Below are positions 6,066 to 12,544 of a DNA stretch of 17,415 nt, piece after piece; position 1 is the stretch's first letter, and every line of letters starts with the position of its first letter. The stretch lies in NCBI GenBank assembly GCA_035574175.1, contig DATLZB010000034.1:1-17415 (forward strand). The letters run 5' to 3'. Source of the stretch: DATLZB01 sp035574175. Lineage in GTDB: Bacteria; Pseudomonadota; Alphaproteobacteria; Rhizobiales; Hyphomicrobiaceae. Below the pieces are notes generated by a model. That model saw nothing but the letters and a program-made list of their open reading frames with translations. It was not told the origin of the DNA and did no database searches. The translations under genes and the position numbers were made by a program.

Positions 6066-6911
6066 ATGATCGGAATCTTCGACTCGGGCATCGGCGGGCT
6101 CACCGTGCTGCGCAAGCTCGCGTCGCGCTTTAAGGCAGTGCACTTCCTCTACCTCGGCGACCATGCCCACGTGCCTTACGGCAATCGCCCGTCCCGGGAC
6201 ATCGTCGATCTGACGCGGGCCGGCGTGGAGCTGCTCTTTCGCCGCGGTGCGCGACTCGTCATTCTCGGCTGCAACACCGCGACGGCGATCGCGGCGCGCT
6301 CTCTGCAGCGGGAGTGGCTGCCTGGCTCGCCATGGCGCGGCCACAACGTGATCGGCATCGTCGCGCCGACGGTGGAGGCAGCAACCCAGACCCCGTGGGC
6401 GGTCACCAGCCCGCAGTACCCGCAGAAGTACAACACCGACGTGATCGCGGTGTTCGGAACCGAGCGCACGATCGCCTCGGGTGTCTATGCGGAGGAAATC
6501 CGCAAGCGCTGCCCGCGCGTCACGGTGTTGCAGCAGGCCTGCCCGGAGCTGGCGGGTGCCATCGAACGGCAGGCGCCGCCCCGCGAAATCGACCGCCTCG
6601 TCGAAGCGGGTGTCGGCGGGGTGCTCCGACAATCGGGCGAGCAGATGCCGCATCGAGCAATACTCGGATGCACGCACTTTCCCATCGTCGCCGACCGCTT
6701 CCGGCGCTATCTACCGGCAGCCACGCGGCTTCTTTCGCAGCCCGAGGCGGTGGCGGACAGTCTCGAAGACTATCTGGCGCGGCATCCCGAATATCTCGAT
6801 CCCGGTGAGCGGCCAGGTGTGACCTTGCTGACGACGGGGGAGGCGGCTTCCGTCAACAGGGCGGCGCGCGTGTTCTGGCCCGACGCGCCGGCGTTCGCCT
6901 CAGCGCAGTGA
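6066..6911 (+). CDS. murI: Glutamate racemase MurI
   Basis: Cytosolic cofactor-independent racemase that supplies D-glutamate for peptidoglycan. Its 281 residues agree with the family length. The two-cysteine active site is present: Cys69 in LGCNTATA (67-74) and Cys202 in LGCTHFP (200-206). The N-terminal IFDSGIGGLTVL (4-15) carries Asp6 and Ser7. GDHAHVPYGN (31-40) corresponds to the GD-T/S-A-PYG motif, with His where Thr or Ser is usual. The middle (QTPWAVTSPQYPQKYNTD, 108-125) is longer than I expect before the TERTIASGVY segment. The ATG at 6066 follows a G-rich AGAGGGGGG (6046-6054) by about 11 bases. It converges with the MFS gene, the two stops being 10 bases apart. A broader aspartate/glutamate racemase role cannot be excluded, but MurI is most likely. 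Confidence 0.88.
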   Translation: MIGIFDSGIGGLTVLRKLASRFKAVHFLYLGDHAHVPYGNRPSRDIVDLTRAGVELLFRRGARLVILGCNTATAIAARSLQREWLPGSPWRGHNVIGIVAPTVEAATQTPWAVTSPQYPQKYNTDVIAVFGTERTIASGVYAEEIRKRCPRVTVLQQACPELAGAIERQAPPREIDRLVEAGVGGVLRQSGEQMPHRAILGCTHFPIVADRFRRYLPAATRLLSQPEAVADSLEDYLARHPEYLDPGERPGVTLLTTGEAASVNRAARVFWPDAPAFASAQ

Positions 6912-6921
6912 GCGCCGCTCA

Positions 6922-8157
6922 TCAAGTGGGGTCGCGCTCCAGCGCCATCGTCATGGACGTGCGGCGCGAGACGGCAATCAGCAGCCACGCCGCAAGGCAG
7001 ACGAGGGCTGCACCGGTAAAAGCGAGGCGCAGCCCGACAGCCTCGGCGACAAGCCCGATGAAGAGTGCACCGGCCGCCGGCATGCCCCGAAAGATGAAGG
7101 CATAAAGGCTCATGACACGGCCGCGCATGGTGTCGTCCACGGCCGACTGCACCAGGGCCTGGGTGCTGGTCGACATGCTGTTGATGGCGAAGCCCAGCAG
7201 GATGGCAAAGGCAAAGGCGATCCAAAGGTGATCGGTGGCGACGAAGCCCAACATGGAGAGCGACTGCCCAAGGAAGCCCACGATGGCGATGGTGGTGAGA
7301 CCCGAGGTGCGACCGTAGACGGCAATGGAGGCGGCACTCGCCATGGCGCCGATGCCGATGCCTGAGGTGAGCCAAGCCAGGCCGACGGCACCGGCATGGA
7401 ACACCTCGCCGGCAAAGCCCGGCAGCATGTCCTGCAACGGGCGGATGCATGTTCCCGTGAAGGCCAGGAGAAGAAACATCGGGCCGATGCCCGGGTGATT
7501 GCGGATATAGGCCAACCCCTCGCCGACATCCGCCAGAATGTTGCGGGTGGAGCGCGGCTTGCGCACGGGCGCCGGCAGATCGAGGAAGAACAGTGCGGTC
7601 AGGAACACGCCGCTGCCGATGACGTGGGCAACGAAGGTGCCGCCGACACCGAACAGCGGGATGATAAAGGCGGCAAGCGCCGGACCGACGAAGCGGGAGC
7701 CATTGAAGAGCGCCGAATCGAGGGCAAGGCCGGTCGCCAGTTCGCTGCGCGGCAAGGTGGCCGGCACAATGGCGTGCCGCGCGGTCGATGCAAAGGGGTG
7801 CACGCAACCGAGCAGCAGCGACAGTACGAACAGCAGCTCGATCGTCATCAGGCCATTGATGGTGAGGAGGGCGAGGGCCAGCGACTGGACCAGGGTCAGC
7901 CCTTCGGCGATCTTCTGCTGCAAGAGCGGATTGTGGCGGTCGGTGATCGCACCGGCCAACATCGCGAGCAGCAGCATGGGAGCCAAGTCGGCGGCGGCGA
8001 CGATACCGAGCCAGGTGGGGGATTGGGTAAGTTCCCAGGCGAGCCAGCCGGTGCCGACGCGATGCATCCATGTGGTTACCAGGCTCGGCGCCATCCCGCC
8101 CATGAAGAGCGCATAGTTGCGGTAGGTCCAAACCCGGACGATGGGCTCAAGCGACAT
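6922..8157 (-). CDS. MFS transporter, EntS/MFS_3-like exporter
   Basis: Inner-membrane major facilitator protein of 411 residues with about 10-12 hydrophobic segments. These include WLGIVAAADLAPMLLLAMLAG, LLFVLSLLLGCVHPF and ALFIGLVAEAVGLRLAFTGAAL. The cytoplasmic loop between helices 2 and 3 has GAITDRHNP, a form of the MFS G-x3-D-R motif, and MRGRVMSLYAF in the second half is typical of the MFS_3/EntS exporter group (probable proton-driven efflux). Substrate is unknown; siderophore, drug or metabolite export are all possible. The ATG at 8157 is preceded by GGGAGGAAG (8174-8166) at about 8 bases. It is transcribed towards murI with no room for a separate terminator, and lies downstream of pnp on the same strand after 179 bases. 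A TTGACG at 8240-8235 could be its -35, but no good -10 follows. Confidence 0.87.
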   Translation of the reverse strand: MSLEPIVRVWTYRNYALFMGGMAPSLVTTWMHRVGTGWLAWELTQSPTWLGIVAAADLAPMLLLAMLAGAITDRHNPLLQQKIAEGLTLVQSLALALLTINGLMTIELLFVLSLLLGCVHPFASTARHAIVPATLPRSELATGLALDSALFNGSRFVGPALAAFIIPLFGVGGTFVAHVIGSGVFLTALFFLDLPAPVRKPRSTRNILADVGEGLAYIRNHPGIGPMFLLLAFTGTCIRPLQDMLPGFAGEVFHAGAVGLAWLTSGIGIGAMASAASIAVYGRTSGLTTIAIVGFLGQSLSMLGFVATDHLWIAFAFAILLGFAINSMSTSTQALVQSAVDDTMRGRVMSLYAFIFRGMPAAGALFIGLVAEAVGLRLAFTGAALVCLAAWLLIAVSRRTSMTMALERDPT

Positions 8158-8266
8158 TACTTGCGCTTCCTCCCGGCCACCTGCACGGCCAATACGTGCG
8201 GCCCGCCCGCCTCAAGAGCGGATGGCGCTGGGGACGTCAAGCTCCTTTGACCTTCCGAATCAAGAG

Positions 8267-8312
8267 CGCAGGCGAGCTGCGGCACGCCAGGCAATCGGGA
8301 CCGCAGGCGAGC
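8267..8312. repeat. 11-base direct repeat between pnp and the MFS gene
   Basis: CGCAGGCGAGC occurs at 8267-8277 and again at 8302-8312, with 24 bases between copies. A 9-base TCAAGAGCG is also repeated at 8212-8220 and 8260-8268. No T-tract or clear terminator for pnp is visible in this 179-base gap. The repeats may be chance in GC-rich DNA. Confidence 0.25.
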
Positions 8313-8336
8313 GCATAAGGCGGTGCGGCGGACGCG

Positions 8337-10541
8337 TCAGCCCCGCTCGCGTCGGCGCTCGCGCCGTTCGCCGTTGCCGCGGTCGCGGCGCGGCGGGCGA
8401 TCGGCGGATGGCTCTTCGGGCTCGCCCTCGGCGCGGGGAATCTCCTTGCCGGTCTGCTGGTCGACGATCTTCATGGAGAGGCGCACCTTGCCGCGATCGT
8501 CGAAGCCCAGCAGCTTCACCCAAACTTCCTGGCCCTCCTTGACCACCTCGCTCGGATGGCCGGGGCGGGTCGTAGCGCTCAATTGCGAGATGTGGACAAG
8601 GCCATCGCGGGCACCGAAGAAGTTCACGAAGGCGCCGAACTCCATGATCTTGACGACCTTGCCCTTGTAGATCTGGCCGACCTCAGGCTCGGAGGTGATG
8701 GCGCGGATGCGGGTCAGTGCCGCCTCGATGGCTTCGCGCTTGGCGGCGGCGATGCGGACGGTGCCGTCATCCTCAATGTCGATCTTGGCGCCCGACTCTT
8801 CCACGATGGAGCGGATGACCGAGCCGCCCGAGCCGATCACTTCGCGAATCTTGTCGGTCGGGATCTTGATGGTCTCGATGCGAGGGGCATGCTCGCCCAG
8901 TTCGGGGCGAGACTCGCCTATGGCCTTGGCCATCTCGTTCAGAATGTGCATGCGCCCTTCCCGCGCCTGCTCGAGCGCGACGCGCATGATCTCCTCGGTA
9001 ATGCCGGTGATCTTGATGTCCATCTGCAGCGAGGTGACACCCACAGAAGTGCCGGCGACCTTGAAGTCCATGTCGCCCAAGTGGTCCTCATCGCCAAGGA
9101 TGTCAGAAAGAACGGCAAACGAATTGCCCTCCTTGATGAGGCCCATGGCAATGCCCGCGACCGGGCGCTTCAGCGGGATGCCGGCGTCCATCATGGCGAG
9201 CGAGGCGCCGCACACGGTGGCCATCGAGGAGGAGCCGTTCGATTCGGTGATCTCGGAGACGACACGGATCGCGTAAGGAAACTCGTCCGGCTTGGGGATG
9301 AGCGGGTGCACGGCGCGCCAGGCGAGCTTGCCATGGCCGATCTCGCGGCGGCCCGGCGAGCCCATGCGGCCGGTTTCGCCGACGGAGAACGGCGGGAAGT
9401 TGTAGTGCAGCAGGAAACGCTCCTTGTGCGTGCCCTCGAGGCTGTCAATGTACTGCTCGTCCTCGCCGGTGCCGAGCGTGGCCACGACCAGAGCCTGTGT
9501 CTCGCCGCGGGTAAACAGCGCCGAGCCGTGCGTACGCGGGAGCACGTGGACCTCGGCAAGGATGGGCCGAACCGTCTTCAGGTCACGGCCATCGATGCGC
9601 CGTCCGGTCGAGACCACGGTGCCGCGCATGATCTCCATTTCGAGGGCCTTGAAGGTGTCGGCAAGCAAGATTTGCTCGGCCTCGTCACCCTCCGGCAGCG
9701 CGATCTCGGAGAACACGCGCTGCTTGATGGCCTCCACCATGGCATAGCGCTTCTGCTTCTCCGGCGTTGCGAAGGCGGCCCGCAAGTCGGCCTCGGCGAT
9801 GGCGCGAACGCGGTCGCGGTATTTGGAGGCATCGGGCGGCCTGAAATCCCACGGCTCCTTCGCCGCCGTCTCGGCGAGCTTGATGATGGCCTGGATCACC
9901 GGCTGGAAGTGCCGGTGACCGAACATCACTGCCTCGAGCATCTGCATCTCGGGCAGCTCCTGGGCTTCGCTCTCCACCATCATGACCGCATCCTGCGTGC
10001 CGGCCACCACGAGGTCGAGCTTGGTCTCGGGCATCTCGTCGATCATCGGGTTCAACACGAACTGGCCCTCGATGAGGCCGACCCGGGCGGCGCCGATGGG
10101 CCCCAGGAACGGTACGCCCGACAAGGTCAGCGCGGCAGAGGCCGCGATCATGGCCAGGATGTCGGGGTCGTTCTCGTTGTCGAAGGAGAGCACGGTGACG
10201 ATGACCTGCGTCTCGTGCTTGAAGCCGTTGACGAACAACGGACGAATCGGACGGTCGATCAACCGGGAGGTGAGCGTCTCCTTCTCGGTCGGACGCCCTT
10301 CCCGCTTGAAATAGCCGCCGGGAATCTTGCCGGCGGCATAGGTCTTCTCCTGATAGTGAACGGTGAGCGGGAAGAAATCGACGCCCGGCTTGGCGCTCTT
10401 CTCGGCAACCACGGTGGCAAGGACACTGGTTTCGCCGTACTGGGCATAGACGGCCGCGTCGGCCTGGCGGGCAATGTGTCCGGTCTCGAGCTTGAGCTTG
10501 CGCCCGCCCCATTCAATTTCCACACGATGAATATCGAACAT
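8337..10541 (-). CDS. pnp: Polynucleotide phosphorylase (PNPase)
   Basis: Trimeric 3'-5' exoribonuclease that degrades RNA phosphorolytically, and a partner of the RNA degradosome in the cytosol. It has 734 residues (Escherichia coli 711). First RNase PH domain about 1-140, helical linker about 230-310, second RNase PH domain about 320-550. Catalytic features align residue for residue with the Escherichia coli numbering: Arg398-Arg399 (SPGRREIGHG), Ser437-439, Asp486 and Asp492 in DILGDEDHLGDMDFK. The KH domain has GSGG (570-573), and the S1 domain runs about 620-692 (KGKVVKIMEFGAFVNFF). The tail after 697 is disordered and very Arg-rich (RRDRGNGERRERRRERG at the end). The ATG at 10541 gives the family start MFDIHRVEIEW; the frame stays open 30 codons further up but without family support. 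The ribosome site is weak (GAAAGA), which fits a regulated leader. It follows rpsO. Confidence 0.98.
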   Translation of the reverse strand: MFDIHRVEIEWGGRKLKLETGHIARQADAAVYAQYGETSVLATVVAEKSAKPGVDFFPLTVHYQEKTYAAGKIPGGYFKREGRPTEKETLTSRLIDRPIRPLFVNGFKHETQVIVTVLSFDNENDPDILAMIAASAALTLSGVPFLGPIGAARVGLIEGQFVLNPMIDEMPETKLDLVVAGTQDAVMMVESEAQELPEMQMLEAVMFGHRHFQPVIQAIIKLAETAAKEPWDFRPPDASKYRDRVRAIAEADLRAAFATPEKQKRYAMVEAIKQRVFSEIALPEGDEAEQILLADTFKALEMEIMRGTVVSTGRRIDGRDLKTVRPILAEVHVLPRTHGSALFTRGETQALVVATLGTGEDEQYIDSLEGTHKERFLLHYNFPPFSVGETGRMGSPGRREIGHGKLAWRAVHPLIPKPDEFPYAIRVVSEITESNGSSSMATVCGASLAMMDAGIPLKRPVAGIAMGLIKEGNSFAVLSDILGDEDHLGDMDFKVAGTSVGVTSLQMDIKITGITEEIMRVALEQAREGRMHILNEMAKAIGESRPELGEHAPRIETIKIPTDKIREVIGSGGSVIRSIVEESGAKIDIEDDGTVRIAAAKREAIEAALTRIRAITSEPEVGQIYKGKVVKIMEFGAFVNFFGARDGLVHISQLSATTRPGHPSEVVKEGQEVWVKLLGFDDRGKVRLSMKIVDQQTGKEIPRAEGEPEEPSADRPPRRDRGNGERRERRRERG

Positions 10542-10580
10542 GTGCTGTCTTTCGTTTCGGTCCAACGTTCGCGCCGGTGG

Positions 10581-10626
10581 CGGGCGTCGCCAGCGTGCTT
10601 GCGCAAGCGCGCTGCGGGCGTCGCCA
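10581..10626 (-). repeat. Palindrome flanked by 12-base direct repeats in the rpsO-pnp leader
   Basis: The 24-base near-perfect palindrome at 10591-10614 (CAGCGTGCTTGC then GCAAGCGCGCTG) has one mismatch position, which becomes a non-Watson-Crick pair in RNA. The exact 12-mer CGGGCGTCGCCA occurs on both sides (10581-10592 and 10615-10626). In the pnp transcript this forms a long stem about 50 bases before the pnp start. In Escherichia coli an RNase III-cleaved stem in the pnp leader mediates PNPase autoregulation, and this is a likely functional counterpart by position. Confidence 0.6.
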
Positions 10627-10636
10627 CGCAATCAGT

Positions 10637-10661
10637 GAGCGGCGGGCACGCACGCCGGCTC
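10637..10661 (-). other. Second stem-loop in the rpsO-pnp intergenic region
   Basis: GAG-CGGCG (10637-10644) pairs with CGCCG-(G)-CTC (10653-10661) with one bulged base and an 8-base loop, 17 bases after the rpsO stop in transcription order. There is no T-run, so it is more likely a processing or stability element than a strong terminator. It could partially attenuate read-through into pnp. Confidence 0.4.
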
Positions 10662-10678
10662 ATTGGATCGCGGCGTAG

Positions 10679-10948
10679 CTAGCGCCGGATGCCATGCTTC
10701 TCGATGATCTGCTGGTAGCGAGCCTCATCCTTGGACTTCAGGTAGTCGAGCAGGCGCCGGCGCCTGCTCACCATCTTCAGCAGGCCGCGGCGAGAATGGT
10801 TGTCCTTCTGGTGCCGCTTGAAGTGCTCAGTCAGGCCGTTGATGCGCTCCGTGAGGATTGCGATCTGCACCTCCGGGGAGCCTGTATCCCCGCTCTTGGT
10901 GGCATTCTCCTTGATGAGCGCAGACTTGCGCTCGCTCGTCAGCGACAT
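10679..10948 (-). CDS. rpsO: 30S ribosomal protein S15
   Basis: Primary 16S rRNA-binding protein of the 30S platform, helical, cytosolic. Its 89 residues equal the Escherichia coli length. The S15 signatures are all visible: GDTGSPEVQIAILTERI (20-36), LTEHFKRHQKDNHSRRGLL (39-57) and the basic MVSRRRRLLDYLK segment. The ATG at 10948 is preceded by AAAGGGAAATATCG, giving a Shine-Dalgarno at about 10 bases. It lies between truB and pnp, the universal order in proteobacteria. In Escherichia coli S15 represses its own translation through a leader pseudoknot. The 161-base leader here has room for such control, but I could not identify the fold. Confidence 0.98.
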   Translation of the reverse strand: MSLTSERKSALIKENATKSGDTGSPEVQIAILTERINGLTEHFKRHQKDNHSRRGLLKMVSRRRRLLDYLKSKDEARYQQIIEKHGIRR

Positions 10949-11048
10949 CGATATTTCCCTTTCATTTCAATTGTTTGATTGAGCGGATCGGGTGTATGTG
11001 GCCGCAGCCGGGATGTCGTCCAGCAGGGTCGTCCATCCGCAGGGCAGG

Positions 11049-11054
11049 CTTATA
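11049..11054 (-). promoter_or_regulatory. Possible internal rpsO promoter (-10 element)
   Basis: On the minus strand TATAAG (11054-11049) matches five of six bases of the -10 consensus. It lies in the 161-base truB-rpsO gap, leaving a leader of about 95 bases. The -35 position has only a weak TTCGCT-like match. An internal rpsO-pnp promoter is known in other proteobacteria, which makes this plausible. Confidence 0.35.
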
Positions 11055-11109
11055 CCAGCATCGCAATGCGAAAGCGAAGGGAATGTGCGCAGGGCAGCGA
11101 GGCTCGTCG

Positions 11110-12033
11110 TCACGCCCAGTTGAAGACCCGCAGGGGCCGCAGCTCCCCCGCCTCGATCTCGCAAATGGCGACAGGCCGGCCATGGCAGACGGCGAAGGCC
11201 GGTCCCGACCGGATCGGCGCATCCCGGCCGCGCAGCAGAACCGGCTGACCGTTGGCAAGACGGGAGGCATCGGCGGCGGTGACGTTGAGCGCGTCCAACT
11301 CCGCCAACGCCGTCTCGAGGGGGAGCAAGGCCCTGGACAGGGCGCCGAGGCCATCGTCCTCCGACGCAAGCTCCTTTAGCGCGTGGATGGTTATCGCTTG
11401 CTCCTCGTTGAAAGGTCCCACCCGGGTTCGCCTCAGCGCCACGACGTGGCCGTAGCAGCCAAGCAGACGGCCGATGTCGCGCACCAGCGCGCGGACATAG
11501 GTGCCCTTGCCGCATTGCGCCTCAAACACCGCCGTCGCCCGGTCCGGCAATTCCACGAGGCGCAAGTCGTCGATCGATACGAGACGCGCCTCGAGTTCAA
11601 CGGGTTCGCCCTCGCGGGCGAGATCGTAGGCGCGCTGGCCGTCAATCTTGACCGCCGAGTAGCGGGGCGGCACTTGGCTGATGAGCCCGGTGAAGCGCGG
11701 GATGAGCGCGCGAATGGCGGGCTCCTCGGGCAGTCGGTCGCTGGTCGCGGTCACGGCGCCTTCCGCATCGTCGGTGTCGGTCTCCGCTCCCCAACGCGCG
11801 GTGAAGCGATAGGCCTTCACTCCGTCCATGACGAAGGAGACGGTTTTCGTGGCCTCGCCGAGCGCTATCGGCAGAATGCCGGTCGCCAGCGGATCGAGGG
11901 TACCCGCGTGCCCGGCCTTGCGCGCGTTGAACAGCCGCCGCACGGCGCTTACCGCCTGCGTCGAGGTCATGCCCCGAGCCTTGTCCAGCACGATCCAGCC
12001 GTGCACGGAAACGCCCTTCAATCGACGATTCAT
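11110..12033 (-). CDS. truB: tRNA pseudouridine(55) synthase TruB
   Basis: Cytosolic enzyme that converts U55 to pseudouridine in the T-loop of most tRNAs. It has 307 residues, near the Escherichia coli 314. The catalytic Asp47 lies in GHAGTLDPLATGILP (41-55), Tyr75 in DGVKAYRFT, and Arg181 in CGKGTYVRALVRDIG (174-188). RYSAVKIDGQRAYDLAR (124-140) is also diagnostic. The C-terminal part (about 250-307, LANGQPVLLRG to LRPLRVFNW) resembles the alphaproteobacterial TruB C-terminal extension and may contact RNA. GGAG (12041-12038) is four bases before the ATG at 12033. It lies 48 bases downstream of rbfA in the same operon. Confidence 0.97.
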   Translation of the reverse strand: MNRRLKGVSVHGWIVLDKARGMTSTQAVSAVRRLFNARKAGHAGTLDPLATGILPIALGEATKTVSFVMDGVKAYRFTARWGAETDTDDAEGAVTATSDRLPEEPAIRALIPRFTGLISQVPPRYSAVKIDGQRAYDLAREGEPVELEARLVSIDDLRLVELPDRATAVFEAQCGKGTYVRALVRDIGRLLGCYGHVVALRRTRVGPFNEEQAITIHALKELASEDDGLGALSRALLPLETALAELDALNVTAADASRLANGQPVLLRGRDAPIRSGPAFAVCHGRPVAICEIEAGELRPLRVFNWA

Positions 12034-12081
12034 GGCACTCCACTCGAGTCGCCCCGAGGTTCCCGAACGGGCGCGGGCCGC

Positions 12082-12480
12082 TCAGTCCTTGGCAATGTCT
12101 CTTCGCACCTTCGGGCTGGCGAGCAGGCGCTCAATGCGGGCAGCCTCGTCGAAGGTCTCATCGAGCCGGAAGCGGATGTCCGGCGCGAACTTCAAATTGA
12201 TGGTTCGTGCCACCTCGCCCCGAATGTAGCGCTTGTTGGCCTCGAGCGCGGTCAGGACGGCGGCGGCATCGAGGCCGCCGAGTGGAATCACATAAACGGT
12301 GGCAAGCCGCAGGTCGGAGGTCAGGCGAACCTCAGGCACAGTGATGAGGTGACGCGCGATCACCTCGTCATGTACCTCGCCGCGCGTCAGCATGTCGGCG
12401 ATCTTGTGCCTGATCATCTCGGCCACCCGCAACTGGCGCTGCGATGGCTCGGGGGATTTCGCCCTCGGTTTGCGGTTCAT
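12082..12480 (-). CDS. rbfA: Ribosome-binding factor A
   Basis: Cold-shock-linked 30S maturation factor that binds free 30S subunits near the 16S 5' end. From the ATG at 12480 it has 132 residues (Escherichia coli 133). The KH-type fold is indicated by SQRQLRVAEMIRHKIADML near the N-terminus, LITVPEVRLTSDLRLATVYV in the middle, and INLKFAPDIRFRLDETFDEAARIERLL at the C-terminus. The start at 12480 is chosen by family length. A GTG at 12516 is in frame and would add 12 residues, but has no better ribosome site; neither start has a clear Shine-Dalgarno. It follows infB by 64 bases. Confidence 0.96.
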   Translation of the reverse strand: MNRKPRAKSPEPSQRQLRVAEMIRHKIADMLTRGEVHDEVIARHLITVPEVRLTSDLRLATVYVIPLGGLDAAAVLTALEANKRYIRGEVARTINLKFAPDIRFRLDETFDEAARIERLLASPKVRRDIAKD

Positions 12481-12544
12481 TTGACAGAAAGGCAACAGGA
12501 TGGCGTCCGGTTCCACCCGGCGCGGGCGGAGCTACGACGGGGCA

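Noticed and set aside
6770..8131. 453-codon minus-strand frame overlapping the MFS gene
   Set aside because: It is rich in His/Arg/Cys with no membrane pattern; the neighbouring frame (6922-8157) encodes a clear MFS protein with a good ribosome site.
10542..10631. 30-codon upstream extension of pnp
   Set aside because: It would cover the palindrome region and has no family support; PNPases begin close to MFDIHRVEIEW.
8556..10682. 708-codon open frame on the plus strand opposite pnp
   Set aside because: It is the antisense shadow of pnp, kept open by GC-rich third positions; the translation is His/Leu/Gly-rich low-information sequence without a recognisable domain, while the minus strand encodes a complete PNPase.
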